64,000 bases of DNA, taken from positions 434,001-498,000 of the forward strand of contig NZ_JFZG01000004.1 of NCBI RefSeq assembly GCF_000607165.1, in the 5' to 3' direction. Numbering within the stretch: position 1 is the first letter of the stretch; the number at the start of each line of letters is the position of its first letter. A program made the position numbers and the translations under genes. The DNA comes from Ralstonia pickettii. Its GTDB lineage: Bacteria > Pseudomonadota > Gammaproteobacteria > Burkholderiales > Burkholderiaceae. Positions 8,270-18,046 of the stretch are shown one piece after another. The notes under the pieces were generated by a model. That model was not told the DNA's origin. It did not search any database and saw only the letters and a list, made by a program, of their open reading frames with translations.

Positions 8270-9811
8270 TCAGGCGAGGCGGAACGCAGCGATGGCGGCG
8301 TTCAAGGCCTGGGCCTGCTCCTCCAGCGATTCAGCCGCTGCTGCAGCCTGCTCGACCAGCGCAGCGTTCTGCTGCGTGGCTTCGTCCATCAACGTGACGG
8401 CCTTGTTGACCTGTTCGATGCCGGAGCTTTGCTCGTTCGAGGCGGCGGCGATTTCGCCCATGATGTCGGTCACGCGGCGGATGGACGACACGATGTCTTC
8501 CATCGTGCTGCCCGCGCGCTCGGCCAGTGCGCTGCCGGTCTCGACCTTGGACAGCGACGCCTCGATCATTTCCTTGATTTCCTTGGCGGCTGCGGCACTG
8601 CGCTGCGCGAGGTTGCGCACCTCACCGGCCACCACGGCAAAGCCACGGCCTTGTTCGCCGGCGCGAGCGGCTTCCACGGCAGCGTTGAGTGCAAGGATGT
8701 TGGTCTGGAACGCAATGCCGTCAATCACGCCGATGATTTCCGACACCGTGCGCGACGACGCGCTGATCTCGCGCATGGTCGCCACCACATCGGTCACCAC
8801 GGCTCCGCCCTGGCTCGCGACTTCCGATGCGCTATCGGCCAGTTGGCTGGCCTGGCGCGCGTTGTCGGCGTTCTGGCGCACGATGGAAGTCATCTCTTCC
8901 ATGCTCGAAGCAGTTTCTTCCAGCGAGCTGGCCTGCTCTTCCGTGCGTTGCGACAGGTCTGCATTGCCCGCGGCAATCTGCTTGGTGGCGGCGCCGATGG
9001 ATTCGGAGCCCGTGCGTACGCGGCGCACGGTATCGGTCAGCGCGGTCTGCATGCGAGCCAGGCCTTCGAGCAAACGGCCCATTTCGTCGTGACGGTCGAT
9101 GCGCACGGGCTGCGTGAGATCACCGGCGGCAATGCGGTCGAACTGGGCCAGCGCAGCGTTTAGCGGCTCCACAATCGCACGCAGCAACGACCATGCGCAC
9201 CAAAGCGCGACCACGAGGGCGACGAGAATGGCCGCCGTCACGATCACGCGAAAACGCGCGTAGGCCTCCTGGGATTCGTCGTAGTTGGCCTTGGAGAAGC
9301 CGAGCTGCTTCTTGCTCAATGCGAGGCTTTTGTCGTTGGAATCGCGGAAAGCGTTGGACACGCGCTTTTCCATGATGCCGTCGGCCGTCGCACGGTCGCC
9401 CGCGCGCAGCGCCTTGATGATGTCCCGCAGGCTGCCCGCCGCGGCTTCACGCGTGGTGGCGACCTCCTTGGCCAGGCGATCCTCTTCTTCACTGCGGGGC
9501 AGCGTCAGGTATTTTTTCCACGCTTCATCCGAGCGTGCGATCAGCTCTTCGGTACGATCGAGCAACTTCATCGCGCCCTTGTCGTTCGGATACAGCATGG
9601 CCTTGTCGAGGGCCGTGCGGGCGCGCGTGAGGCTCAGATCAGACTCGCCAAGCGCGAGCGCAGACGGAAACTGATTGGTGAAGGTTTCCTCGTGCGCATG
9701 GTTGGCGCCACGCAGGCCGAGCAGGCCAGCCACGCCAATCAGCAAGGCAAGCAGAAACAGAATGGAAACCGAAAGCACCAGGCGGGTGCGGATGGTCAGG
9801 CGAGCGGACAT
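8270..9811 (-). CDS. Methyl-accepting chemotaxis protein with periplasmic four-helix-bundle sensor
   Basis: A 513-residue receptor. The first transmembrane helix is at about residues 10-32 ([21 protein letters not shown]), the periplasmic helical sensor at 33-188, and the second helix near 190-210. A HAMP domain follows, then a long coiled-coil signalling domain whose hairpin tip contains [19 protein letters not shown]. The signal reaches flagella through CheA and CheW. The C terminus ends at AIAAFRLA and lacks the NWETF-type tail that tethers CheR. No che gene is adjacent. Its expression probably depends on the flagellar sigma factor (see 9887-9914). The ligand is unknown; the sensor is of the Tsr/Tar-like four-helix class. 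Confidence 0.92.
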   Translation of the reverse strand: MSARLTIRTRLVLSVSILFLLALLIGVAGLLGLRGANHAHEETFTNQFPSALALGESDLSLTRARTALDKAMLYPNDKGAMKLLDRTEELIARSDEAWKKYLTLPRSEEEDRLAKEVATTREAAAGSLRDIIKALRAGDRATADGIMEKRVSNAFRDSNDKSLALSKKQLGFSKANYDESQEAYARFRVIVTAAILVALVVALWCAWSLLRAIVEPLNAALAQFDRIAAGDLTQPVRIDRHDEMGRLLEGLARMQTALTDTVRRVRTGSESIGAATKQIAAGNADLSQRTEEQASSLEETASSMEEMTSIVRQNADNARQASQLADSASEVASQGGAVVTDVVATMREISASSRTVSEIIGVIDGIAFQTNILALNAAVEAARAGEQGRGFAVVAGEVRNLAQRSAAAAKEIKEMIEASLSKVETGSALAERAGSTMEDIVSSIRRVTDIMGEIAAASNEQSSGIEQVNKAVTLMDEATQQNAALVEQAAAAAESLEEQAQALNAAIAAFRLA

Positions 9812-10144
9812 GGGCGCGGCGAGAGTGGTGTGCGCGGCTCTTCACGCGGGCGCGACCATCGCGCCGGGCGGCCGGCTACCTCAGCACTATCGGCCGCGGA
9901 ATCGATCAACTTAAGGGCGGAGAGGCGAATACATCGCTGCAGCCCGCCTCGTCTTGGGCAGTTTCGTGATTGCCGAGTGCCCGTTGGAGGACGTGCCGAT
10001 CACCCGGTTCGGTGCCGAAACACAGTACTGGGCCGAACCGCATGCGAATGTGCGGCGGCTGGCCATCATGGAAACGGCGAGTGAGGCGCAGAGCTACATC
10101 AGCAATAGGTACAAGGCGACAACCCTGAACCTGCCGCCATCACA
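9812..10144. other. Intergenic region between aroG and the chemotaxis receptor gene
   Basis: A 333-base gap between two minus-strand genes. It carries the likely sigma-28 promoter of the receptor and a roughly 75-base leader. No convincing terminator hairpin with a T tract follows aroG. An open plus-strand frame from 9954 runs antisense into aroG and is not credible as a gene. Confidence 0.5.
9887..9914 (-). promoter_or_regulatory. Probable sigma-28 (FliA) promoter of the chemotaxis receptor
   Basis: Read on the minus strand: TTAAGTTG-N12-GCCGATAG. The FliA consensus is TAAAGTTT-N11-GCCGATAA, so the -10 element matches 7 of 8, the -35 matches 6 of 8, and the spacer is one base longer. It lies 76 bases before the ATG. 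A flagellar promoter is expected for a chemotaxis receptor. Confidence 0.55.
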
Positions 10145-11275
10145 TCACCCGTCGTACGAATACGCGCGCCGATGCCGCACAGCCTCAGCGAGTATGTCGA
10201 GCACTGGCTCAGTCTGCGTCCAGCTCAGGCACGCGTCGGTGATCGACACGCCGTACTTGAGCGGCACACCCGGCTTCAGATCTTGGCGGCCCGCTTCGAG
10301 GTGGCTTTCGACCATCACGCCGACGATCCGGTGCTCCCCCTGCGACAACTGCCGCGCGAGATCCTGCGCAACCTCGATCTGCCGTTCATGCGATTTGTTT
10401 GAATTCGCGTGCGAGCAGTCGACCATCACCTGTTCACGCAACTTTGCCGCGCGCAGCGCCGCGCAGGTCGCCTCGATGTGCGCGCTGTCGTAGTTCGGCC
10501 CGCTCTTGCCGCCGCGCAGGATCACGTGCGCGTCGTCATTGCCGCGCGTCTCGAAGATCGCGGCCATGCCCATCTTGGTCATGCCCATGAACGCATGGCT
10601 GGCGCGCGCCGCAATGATTGCGTCCGACGCAACCTGCACGCCGCCGTCGGTGCCGTTCTTGAAACCGATCGGGCAACTCAGGCCCGACGCGAGCTGTCGA
10701 TGGCTCTGGCTTTCCGTCGTGCGCGCGCCGATCGCGCCCCACGCGATGAGGTCCGCGATGTATTGCGGGCTCAGCAGATCAAGAAATTCCGTCGCGGCAG
10801 GCAGACCGAGCGCGTTGACGTCGAGCAGCAGTTGCCGCGCAGCGCGCAGCCCTTCATTGATACGGAAGCTGCCGTCCAGGCGCGGGTCGTTGATGTACCC
10901 CTTCCAACCGACCGTCGTGCGCGGCTTCTCAAAGTAGACGCGCATCACGATCAGCAGGTCGTCCTTCAGTGCATCAGCCGCAGCCTTGAGGCGGCGCGCG
11001 TAATCGAGCGCCTGGTCGTGATCGTGGATCGAGCACGGCCCGACGATGAGCAGCAGCCGGTCGTCGCGGCCGTGCAGGATGTTGCCGATGGCCCGTCGGG
11101 TGTCTTCGACGAGCGTCTGCGTATCGGCCGGCACCGGCAGCTCATCCAGCAGCAGCGCCGGGGAAATAAGCGGACGCACCGCGCCGATGCGGGTGTCGTC
11201 GATGCGCGTCGTGTCTTGCGTCGCGTCGGCGACGCCCACCTCGCGATCATGTGATGGATTGTCGAGGTTCTTCAT
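10145..11275 (-). CDS. aroG: 3-deoxy-7-phosphoheptulonate synthase, class I (DAHP synthase)
   Basis: A 376-residue enzyme that condenses phosphoenolpyruvate and erythrose 4-phosphate, the first step of the shikimate pathway. Family motifs are plain: LLIVGPCSIHD near residue 79, GARTTESQSHRQLASGLS, CPIGFKNGTDGG and DCSHANSNK. Cys in GPCS and the late His and Asp residues are metal ligands in this family. Length and motifs match the E. coli AroF/G/H group; which aromatic amino acid inhibits it cannot be told by eye. The N terminus is about 25 residues longer than E. coli AroG. The start has GGAGATCACA upstream. It lies 65 bases after the DUF2252 gene on the same strand. Confidence 0.93.
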   Translation of the reverse strand: MKNLDNPSHDREVGVADATQDTTRIDDTRIGAVRPLISPALLLDELPVPADTQTLVEDTRRAIGNILHGRDDRLLLIVGPCSIHDHDQALDYARRLKAAADALKDDLLIVMRVYFEKPRTTVGWKGYINDPRLDGSFRINEGLRAARQLLLDVNALGLPAATEFLDLLSPQYIADLIAWGAIGARTTESQSHRQLASGLSCPIGFKNGTDGGVQVASDAIIAARASHAFMGMTKMGMAAIFETRGNDDAHVILRGGKSGPNYDSAHIEATCAALRAAKLREQVMVDCSHANSNKSHERQIEVAQDLARQLSQGEHRIVGVMVESHLEAGRQDLKPGVPLKYGVSITDACLSWTQTEPVLDILAEAVRHRRAYSYDG

Positions 11276-11340
11276 TGTGATCTCCGAGGGACTTCAAATA
11301 TGAATCGCGCGCCTGACGTCAATGGCGCGCCATCGCGCAC

Positions 11341-12567
11341 TTAAGCGGCCTTGCCACCGCGCGCTTGACGATAGTCCTCAGCAAACTCAGCCCATTGCTT
11401 GAGCGACACGTCTTTGCCATGCGCCGCCAGCTTCAGGGCCGATTTGCGCCATGCCGTGCCGGCCGCGTAGTCCTGCACCTTTTCCACGAGATCCGTTCCA
11501 TGCCGGCCGCAGCCGCGCAGATGGCACCACGCTGCCACGCGAGCCATGGTCTGCAGTGCATCGTCCAGGTTGGCGACCACGTTCTTGCCCGAGCCTAGCG
11601 CGACGCGATCGGCGGTCGGTTGCAGGCTTTTGACGACGTACGACTTCGGTTTCTCACCCTTGGCGCCGTAGACAACGCCGCGCAGCAGTGCTGGCGAAAT
11701 GGCCTGCGAAATGCGCTGGATATCGACAACGCGCCCTGCCTCGCTACGCCAAGGGGCTACGCTGCAGGCGCTGCCCAGCACATCGTCCCAGACACTTGGG
11801 ATGGAGAGCTTGATGTCGATCAGGCGCAGCGTGGCGGGGTCGTTTTCCGGGCGGGCGAGCACTGAATAGCGCTCAAGCCCGAGACTGCCTGTACCGGCAA
11901 TCCGCCGGGCGACGTCGATGGCAATGAAACGCTGACCGTTGCCCTGCTGGCCATACGCCTGGAGGATGCGCCGTGCGCGGCGGGCCTCGTCCTTGCTGGC
12001 ACGCAATGTGCGGCGCCCGTCAATGCGCAGCGAGATGCGGTTGCCGCTGCGCACGGTGCGCTGCGCCAGGTAGGCCGCACGGTTGCGCTTGCGCAAGGCA
12101 CGCAGCAGATCGCGCACGATGCCCGTGGCGGTCGCCCGCTCGACCCAGCGCGGCTTACCGTCAACCAGCGCGGCCGCATAGGTGTCGAGAAAGCGCCGGC
12201 ACAGGTTGTGAGCGTCTTCATCGGCCAGTTTCCAGCTGAAGGACGCCACCTGCAGGCTGGACAGCACCCGCACCAGATCGACCGTGAACGGCGCCGCCAG
12301 CGCTTCGTCAAAGTCGTTCATGTCGAAGTAGACGAGGCCGTTGTCGCCCTTGAAGCTGCCGAAGTTTTCAAGGTGCAGGTCACCGCAGACGAGCGTGCGG
12401 GGCGCGTCGTGCAGCAGCGCAGCATCGGCCAGCGACGCGGCATACAGGTTGTTGGTGCCGCGAAAGAATGAAAACGGGTCGGCGGCGATGGCATCCAGCT
12501 TGCGGGTGAGTCTTTCCGGATCACGCCCGGCGTTGTATTCAAGCAGGATGCGGGTGCTGTCATGCAT
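11341..12567 (-). CDS. DUF2252 family protein (kinase-like fold)
   Basis: A 408-residue protein of the DUF2252 family. The segment GDLHLENFGSFKGDNG followed by VYFDMNDFDEAL resembles the HxDxxxxN and Asp metal motifs of aminoglycoside phosphotransferase-like kinases, so ATP-dependent phosphorylation of a small molecule is a reasonable guess; no substrate is established to my knowledge. ATG 12567 is preferred over GTG 12573 because GAGG stands at the right distance. It is divergent from the GH15 glycosidase gene with a 37-base gap and may be cotranscribed with aroG, 65 bases downstream. Confidence 0.82.
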   Translation of the reverse strand: MHDSTRILLEYNAGRDPERLTRKLDAIAADPFSFFRGTNNLYAASLADAALLHDAPRTLVCGDLHLENFGSFKGDNGLVYFDMNDFDEALAAPFTVDLVRVLSSLQVASFSWKLADEDAHNLCRRFLDTYAAALVDGKPRWVERATATGIVRDLLRALRKRNRAAYLAQRTVRSGNRISLRIDGRRTLRASKDEARRARRILQAYGQQGNGQRFIAIDVARRIAGTGSLGLERYSVLARPENDPATLRLIDIKLSIPSVWDDVLGSACSVAPWRSEAGRVVDIQRISQAISPALLRGVVYGAKGEKPKSYVVKSLQPTADRVALGSGKNVVANLDDALQTMARVAAWCHLRGCGRHGTDLVEKVQDYAAGTAWRKSALKLAAHGKDVSLKQWAEFAEDYRQARGGKAA

Positions 12568-12604
12568 GGTCACGGCCTCGTTGAAGTGCTTGGAGTGGAG
12601 TGCA

Positions 12605-14506
12605 ATGCCCTCGAGAATCGAAGATTACGCGTTGATTGGCGATTGCGAAACCGCGGCACTGGTTTCGCGCGACGGGTCCATCGATTGGCTGTGCTGGCCG
12701 CGGTTCGATTCAGGCGCTTGTTTTGCCGCGCTGCTCGGCACGCCGGACCACGGCCGATGGCGCATCGCGCCACAAAGCGAGGCTCGTGCCACGCGCCGGC
12801 GCTACCTGCCTGGCACGCTCGTGCTGGAAACCGTATTCGAGACCGACACCGGTTCCGCCAGCGTGACCGACCTGATGACCGCCCGCCTGCCGGGCCCCGC
12901 CGGCGCCCGGGACGACACCTCGGACCTCATCCGTATCGTGCGGGGGCTCTCCGGCACCGTCGACATGCGCATGGACCTCACGCTGCGGTTCGACTACGGC
13001 ACGTCGATACCGTGGGTCAGCCGCGTGTCCGAAGTCACGGGGGCGCCGGCTGACGGCCCGTGCGACATGTCCGATTGCGTGCTCCGGGCCGTGGCCGGAC
13101 CCAACATGACGACGCTGCGCACCCCTGCCCCGATCCGTGGCGAGAACCTCTCCACCGTGGCGGATTTCACCGTGCGCGAAGGTGAAGCGTTGCCATTTGT
13201 GCTCACGCATTCGCCCTCGCATCTGCCATTACCGGCATCGATTGATGCGCTTGAAGCCCAGATCGACATCGAGGCGCGCTGGCGTGCGTGGTCTGGCCGC
13301 TGCCACGGTGCAGGCCAATGGACAGAAGCCGTCGAACGCTCGCTCATCACGCTCAAGGCACTGACGTATCACCGCACCGGCGGCGTCGTGGCCGCCCCCA
13401 CAACGTCGCTGCCTGAACAGCTCGGCGGCGTGCGCAACTGGGACTACCGCTACTGCTGGCTGCGTGACGCCACCCTCACGCTGCTCGCGCTCATGAACGC
13501 GGGCTACTACAACGAGGCACGCTCCTGGCGACAATGGCTCGAACGCGCAATCGCCGGCAGCCCGGCACAGGTGCAGATCATGTATGGCATTGCCGGCGAA
13601 CGGCGCCTGGGCGAGTGGACTGTTCCCTGGCTCCCCGGCTATGAAGGCGCGCAACCCGTGCGCGTGGGCAACGCGGCCGCGATGCAACTCCAGCTCGACG
13701 TCTACGGCGAACTGATGGACGCCCTCTTCATCGCCCGCAAAGGCGGCCTGGATGGCGACGAAGCCTCGTGGCGCTTGCAGGTCGCGCTGATGACGCATCT
13801 GGAAAACATCTGGCAGACGCCCGACGAAGGCATCTGGGAGGTCCGTGGCCCCTCGCGCCATTTCACGCATTCCAAGGTCATGGCATGGGTCGCATTCGAC
13901 CGCGCCGTCAAAACCATCGAGCAATTCAACGTGGATGGCCCTGTGGAGCGCTGGCGCGCCGTGCGCGATCGCATCCACGCGGAAGTCTGCGCCCACGGCT
14001 ACAACGCCACGCGCGGCTGCTTCGTGCAGAGCTACGGTGGCGATGAGCTGGATGCCGCGCTTCTGATGCTGCCGCTCGTCGGCTTTCTGCCGGCGTCTGA
14101 CCCGCGCATCCAGGGCACGGTCAAGGCCATCGAAGAAGACCTGCTCGTTGATGGCCTCGTGCGCCGCTACCGCACCGAAGCCGTAACCGATGGCCTGCCC
14201 CAGGGCGAAGGCGTATTTCTCGCCTGCAGCTTCTGGTATGTCGACAACCTCGTCATGCAAGGCCGCCAGGACGAGGCTCGCGCGCTCTTCACCAAGCTGC
14301 TGGCACTGCGCAACGACGTCGGCCTGCTGGCCGAAGAATACGACCCGCGCGTGAAACGGCTGGTTGGCAACTTCCCGCAAGCGTTTTCGCATATCGCGCT
14401 CGTGAATTCAGCACTGGCGCTATCTGCCGCGGCGGATCACGTCAGCCAGCGCACGGGCGAGCCAGCTCGACGCGCGGCTGACGAGCGGCCGAAGCCGGTA
14501 AAATAG
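12605..14506 (+). CDS. Glycoside hydrolase family 15 protein (glucoamylase/trehalase-like)
   Basis: A 633-residue protein with the bacterial GH15 arrangement. It has an N-terminal beta-sandwich domain starting MPSRIEDYALIGDCETAALV and containing DGSIDWLCWPRFDS. An (alpha/alpha)6 catalytic barrel follows with NWDYRYCWLRDATLT near residue 278 and LLAEEYDPRVKRLVGNFPQA near 573. The glutamates of the barrel are the likely acid/base pair. There is no signal peptide, so it acts in the cytoplasm on a glucan, trehalose or a related alpha-glucoside. ATG 12605 is chosen because the family N terminus starts there and GGAG precedes it. It sits back to back with the DUF2252 gene, and a DUF1289 gene follows by 5 bases. 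Confidence 0.87.
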   Translation: MPSRIEDYALIGDCETAALVSRDGSIDWLCWPRFDSGACFAALLGTPDHGRWRIAPQSEARATRRRYLPGTLVLETVFETDTGSASVTDLMTARLPGPAGARDDTSDLIRIVRGLSGTVDMRMDLTLRFDYGTSIPWVSRVSEVTGAPADGPCDMSDCVLRAVAGPNMTTLRTPAPIRGENLSTVADFTVREGEALPFVLTHSPSHLPLPASIDALEAQIDIEARWRAWSGRCHGAGQWTEAVERSLITLKALTYHRTGGVVAAPTTSLPEQLGGVRNWDYRYCWLRDATLTLLALMNAGYYNEARSWRQWLERAIAGSPAQVQIMYGIAGERRLGEWTVPWLPGYEGAQPVRVGNAAAMQLQLDVYGELMDALFIARKGGLDGDEASWRLQVALMTHLENIWQTPDEGIWEVRGPSRHFTHSKVMAWVAFDRAVKTIEQFNVDGPVERWRAVRDRIHAEVCAHGYNATRGCFVQSYGGDELDAALLMLPLVGFLPASDPRIQGTVKAIEEDLLVDGLVRRYRTEAVTDGLPQGEGVFLACSFWYVDNLVMQGRQDEARALFTKLLALRNDVGLLAEEYDPRVKRLVGNFPQAFSHIALVNSALALSAAADHVSQRTGEPARRAADERPKPVK

Positions 14507-14511
14507 CGGCC

Positions 14512-14772
14512 ATGACCGAATCGACCGCATTCAGCCCTATGCCAGACGACGCAACCAGTGCTTCCGACAGCACCCTGCTGGGCCGCCCAGACAGTCCCTG
14601 CATCGGCATCTGCTCAACGCTCTTCGACGAGGTCTGCCAAGGCTGCGGGCGCACGCAGCTTGAGGTCAGCAACTGGGTGTTCATGACGGACGAAGAACGC
14701 AACACGGTCTGGACGCGCATCCTTGCCGAAGGCACCGCCCAGGGCTACAACCCAGATGGCAGCCGCAAGTAG
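14512..14772 (+). CDS. DUF1289 small cysteine-motif protein
   Basis: An 86-residue protein with the DUF1289 core: PCIGICSTLFDEVCQGCGRT, which carries four cysteines (CxxxC and CxxC) that could bind zinc or an Fe-S cluster, followed by NWVFMTDEERNTVWTRI. The family is widespread in proteobacteria, often as a short cytoplasmic protein of unknown function. It begins 5 bases after the GH15 stop, so it is probably on the same transcript, and a strong hairpin terminator follows 18 bases after its stop. Confidence 0.82.
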   Translation: MTESTAFSPMPDDATSASDSTLLGRPDSPCIGICSTLFDEVCQGCGRTQLEVSNWVFMTDEERNTVWTRILAEGTAQGYNPDGSRK

Positions 14773-14790
14773 GCGCAACGCATCAAACGC

Positions 14791-14817
14791 AAAAAACCCG
14801 GCCGAAGCCGGGTTTTT
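14791..14817. terminator. Bidirectional rho-independent terminator
   Basis: The stem AAACCCGGC/GCCGGGTTT is flanked by A and T tracts, so it can end both the DUF1289 transcript and the convergent aldehyde dehydrogenase transcript. On the minus strand the loop reads TTCG closed by C-G, the extra-stable UUCG tetraloop. Confidence 0.85.
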
Positions 14818-14841
14818 CATTGGTGCGGCACGCCCAGCCGA

Positions 14842-16278
14842 TCAGGCCGTCTTCGCAGGATTGAGCTGCATCGCCTTGTACTCCAGGAACTCCTCCAGGC
14901 CGTACTTGCCGTTCTCGCGCCCGTGGCCGGACTGCTTGTAGCCGCCAAACGGCGCCTGCATGTTGAACGGCCCGCCGTTGATATTGACCTGCCCCGTGCG
15001 GATGCGCCGCGCCACACGAATCGCCCGCGCCTCGTCGCCCGACCACACGCCGCCGCCCAGGCCGTAGATGCTGTCGTTGGCAATGCGGACGGCCTCTTCC
15101 TCGTCGTCGTAGCAGATCACGGTCAGCACGGGGCCGAAGATTTCTTCGCGCGCCACGGTGTCAGTCGTCTTGACGTTACCGAGCACCGTCGGCTTGACAA
15201 AGAAACCAGTGGACAGGCCTTCCGGCGTCTCCGCTCCACCGGTAATGAGTTCGGCGCCCTCTTCCAAGCCCTTGCGGATGTAGCCCAGCACGCGGTCGCG
15301 CTGCACGGCAGAAATGAGCGGCCCGAGGCGCGTGTTTTCGTGCGCCGGATCGCCCGGCACGTACGCGGCGGCAAACTGCGCGGCCAGCGCCTTTACCTCG
15401 TCATACTTCGCGCGCGGCACCAGCATGCGTGTGTGCGCCGAGCACGTTTGCCCAGAGTTCAGGAAACACGCCGACAACGTGCCCTTGACCGCCGATGCCA
15501 GGTCCGCATCATCCAGGATCACCGAGGCCGACTTGCCGCCCAGCTCCAGCGCCACGCGCTTGACCGACTGCGATGCCAGTTCGGCCACGCGCTTACCTGC
15601 ACGCGTCGAGCCCGTGAACGACACCATGTCGACATCCGGATCACTTGCGAGCACCTCGCCCACCACCGGGCCATAACCCGTGACAAGGTTGAACACGCCC
15701 GGCGGCAGACCGGCTTCTTCAATGACTTCCGCCAGCACGAAGGCGTTGAGCGGCGCCACTTCCGACGGCTTGAGCACCACCGTGCAACCGGCCGCCAGCG
15801 CGGGTGCGACCTTCAGCGTGATCTGATTGAGTGGGTAGTTCCACGGCGTGATGGCGCCCACCACACCCACCGGCTCGCGCACCACCAGCGAATTGCCAAC
15901 GTGCTCTTCAAATTCAAACGTGCTGAGCAGCTTGGCGAAATTGCCCCAGTTATAGACTGGGCCGCCCACCTGGATGGCGCGCGCCAGCTTGATCGGCATG
16001 CCGACTTCGCCGGCAATCAACTGCGCCAGCTCTTCGCTGCGGGCCTGCAGGCCGTCGGCAATCTTCTGGATGTATTCGGCGCGCTTGGCCACGGGCGTGG
16101 CAGCCCAGTCATCAAATGCGGCGCGCGCCGCTGCCACGGCGGCTTCCGCATCGGCCGCGCTGCCTTCGGGAATGGTTCCCATCACGGCTTCAGTGGCCGA
16201 ATGAATCACTTCAATGACGCCCTTGCCCTGCGGCGCCACCCACTTGCCATTGATGAAAAGCTTGTCGCGTTGCTGCAT
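14842..16278 (-). CDS. NAD(P)-dependent aldehyde dehydrogenase
   Basis: A 478-residue member of the aldehyde dehydrogenase superfamily, oxidising an aldehyde to a carboxylate. The nucleotide site includes [12 protein letters not shown], the catalytic glutamate is in [13 protein letters not shown], and the catalytic cysteine is in [12 protein letters not shown] near residue 277. PWNYPLNQ and [11 protein letters not shown] are also present. ATG 16278 ([14 protein letters not shown]) matches the family start; the frame is open 25 codons further upstream. It is monocistronic, divergent from the gene at 16430, and the substrate is not given by context. Confidence 0.9.
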   Translation of the reverse strand: MQQRDKLFINGKWVAPQGKGVIEVIHSATEAVMGTIPEGSAADAEAAVAAARAAFDDWAATPVAKRAEYIQKIADGLQARSEELAQLIAGEVGMPIKLARAIQVGGPVYNWGNFAKLLSTFEFEEHVGNSLVVREPVGVVGAITPWNYPLNQITLKVAPALAAGCTVVLKPSEVAPLNAFVLAEVIEEAGLPPGVFNLVTGYGPVVGEVLASDPDVDMVSFTGSTRAGKRVAELASQSVKRVALELGGKSASVILDDADLASAVKGTLSACFLNSGQTCSAHTRMLVPRAKYDEVKALAAQFAAAYVPGDPAHENTRLGPLISAVQRDRVLGYIRKGLEEGAELITGGAETPEGLSTGFFVKPTVLGNVKTTDTVAREEIFGPVLTVICYDDEEEAVRIANDSIYGLGGGVWSGDEARAIRVARRIRTGQVNINGGPFNMQAPFGGYKQSGHGRENGKYGLEEFLEYKAMQLNPAKTA

Positions 16279-16429
16279 CGTTGGTCGTCTCGCTCTGGTG
16301 GATGCGCGATTTGCGCGTTGTGCTATCCGGGTTGCGACTGAGGCCCACGTCACCCCCGGGCGGTTATGATCGGTCTATTGTAGAGCCAGCAGAGCGCGCG
16401 CTGCAGACGCGCCGGCCGAGGGAGACAGC

Positions 16430-16966
16430 ATGACCACCACCATCTACCAGAAGACCGAAAAAGGTCAGGACGAGATCCGCACACGTGCGAATCACCTTGA
16501 CCAGCGTCACCGCGCGGTCCTTCTGATGATCAACGGCGAAAAAACCTGCGACGACATCCTCGTCCAGCTGCAACCTCTGGGCATGACGCAAGCCGTGTTC
16601 GACGAGCTCGAGAACGCCGGGTATATCCGTACGCACGCGCCCGGAGCCACGACTGTGAAGGCGGCACCGGCCACCGCATCTGCGGCAACGGCAGAGGCGG
16701 CGTCCCCCGCATCTGCAGCCACTTCAAAAGAGCCGGCCGCCGAAGGCTATCAACGCCTCTACCGCTTCTATACCGAAACCATCAGCCGGTATCTCGGCCT
16801 GCGCGGCTATCTGCTTGAGATGAAAGTGGAGAAAGCGGGCAACATCGCCGAACTCGTCGCCCTGCGCGACACGCTCAAGACCGCGCTCAGCAAAACACGC
16901 GGCGAGCCCGAGACCAGCAACGTGATCGCCCAGCTTGATCTGCTGATCGACGAGGCAACAGGCTGA
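16430..16966 (+). CDS. Hypothetical protein with winged-helix-like N-terminal domain
   Basis: A 178-residue protein I cannot assign. Residues 1-63 are compact, with HRAVLLMINGEKTCDDILVQL and a following helix ending in ELENAGYI, a pattern like small winged-helix or PqqD-type domains. Residues 64-102 are a low-complexity Ala/Thr/Pro/Ser linker. Residues 103-178 are strongly helical (YRFYTETISRYLGLRGYLLEM onward). There is no membrane segment or signal peptide. The start has GGGAGACAGC upstream. It is a single gene with its own terminator 23 bases after the stop, divergent from the aldehyde dehydrogenase. Confidence 0.65.
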   Translation: MTTTIYQKTEKGQDEIRTRANHLDQRHRAVLLMINGEKTCDDILVQLQPLGMTQAVFDELENAGYIRTHAPGATTVKAAPATASAATAEAASPASAATSKEPAAEGYQRLYRFYTETISRYLGLRGYLLEMKVEKAGNIAELVALRDTLKTALSKTRGEPETSNVIAQLDLLIDEATG

Positions 16967-16989
16967 GAGCAACGCATCCTGGCTTGCAT

Positions 16990-17018
16990 AAAAGGCGGTC
17001 GCGTGAGCCGCCTTTTTT
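16990..17018 (+). terminator. Rho-independent terminator
   Basis: AAAAGGCGG-N9-CCGCCTTTTTT forms a strong stem with a T tract just after the stop of the 178-residue protein gene. Confidence 0.85.
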
Positions 17019-17135
17019 GTCGAGCGCCGTTGAATGCGAGCGTCCATCAGATTTTGAGATCACCGCGTCGCGGAATGGGAAAACTTCATTACCATGGCGA
17101 ATCCCATTCGCGTGCTTCATGGCAGAGGACCGCCC

Positions 17136-18029
17136 ATGCCCATCGATATCCGAGCCCTTCGTTACTTCGTCGAAACCGCGCGGCTGCAGAGCTTCACGCA
17201 GGCGGCGAGTTCGCTCTCGGTGACACAGTCCACCATCAGCAAGATGGTGCGTCAGTTGGAAAACGAGGTTGGGCAGCCGCTGCTGATTCGCGAAGGCAGG
17301 CAGGTGCGGCTCACCGACGTGGGCCGTGTCGTGTACGCGCGCGGCCAGGAAACGCTCGGTGTGGTGCACAGGCTGACGCTTGAAGTGGCTGACCTGTCTT
17401 CGCTTGGACGGGGCGAACTCACGGTCGGCATCCCTCCGATGGTGAACCTGTTCTTCTCGCCCGTCGTAAGCGCATTTCGGCAGCGTTATCCCAATCTGGC
17501 GCTGAACCTGGCCGAGTACGGCGGCAAGACAGTGGAACAGCAGGTGGCCAACGGCGAACTGGAGGTCGGCGCCACGGTTCTGCCCGGCGACAGCGGCCTC
17601 GAACTCGCTACGCGGCAGTTTGCAAAGTATCCGATCTGGGTGGTGGGACCGCGCAAAGCGAAATGGGCCAAGGGCAAGACCGTCAGCCTCTCGGCACTGC
17701 GAGACGAACCGCTGCTGTTGCTGGCTGAAGATTTCTCGCTCACGCGCAAGCTGCGGCAGGCCTTTCTTGAAGCCCGCATCGAGCCGCACATCGCTGCACA
17801 GAGCGGGCACTGGGAATTCCTCGCCTCGATGGCGGCTGCGGGACTGGGCACGACTTTCTTGCCACAGCCGCTGGTGGCCAACCTTGCGAACCGCGACAAG
17901 CTGGCCGTGGCACGCCTGACCGCTCCCGACATGGATTGGGCGCTTGCGCACCTGTGGTCGCCGGGCCGCTATCTTTCCCACGCCGCCCGTGCGTGGCTCG
18001 CGACGTGCGAGGAAGTGCTGGGCGCCTGA
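17136..18029 (+). CDS. LysR-family transcriptional regulator
   Basis: A 297-residue LysR-type regulator. The N-terminal winged helix-turn-helix reads IDIRALRYFVETARLQSFTQ then SVTQSTISKMVRQLE; the rest is a periplasmic-binding-protein-like effector domain. ATG 17136 is chosen because GCAGAGGACC precedes it and the family N terminus starts there; an in-frame ATG at 17094 would add 14 residues. It converges with the CoA-transferase gene (17-base gap). The closest family resemblance is to CynR/GltC-like activators, but the target is not visible because it does not face a divergent partner. Confidence 0.88.
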   Translation: MPIDIRALRYFVETARLQSFTQAASSLSVTQSTISKMVRQLENEVGQPLLIREGRQVRLTDVGRVVYARGQETLGVVHRLTLEVADLSSLGRGELTVGIPPMVNLFFSPVVSAFRQRYPNLALNLAEYGGKTVEQQVANGELEVGATVLPGDSGLELATRQFAKYPIWVVGPRKAKWAKGKTVSLSALRDEPLLLLAEDFSLTRKLRQAFLEARIEPHIAAQSGHWEFLASMAAAGLGTTFLPQPLVANLANRDKLAVARLTAPDMDWALAHLWSPGRYLSHAARAWLATCEEVLGA

Positions 18030-18046
18030 GTAGCGGCGCCCACGCC

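Noticed and set aside
9954-10493. A plus-strand frame starting between the receptor and aroG genes
   Set aside because: Most of it is antisense to aroG; the intergenic part shows no ribosome site or recognisable domain.
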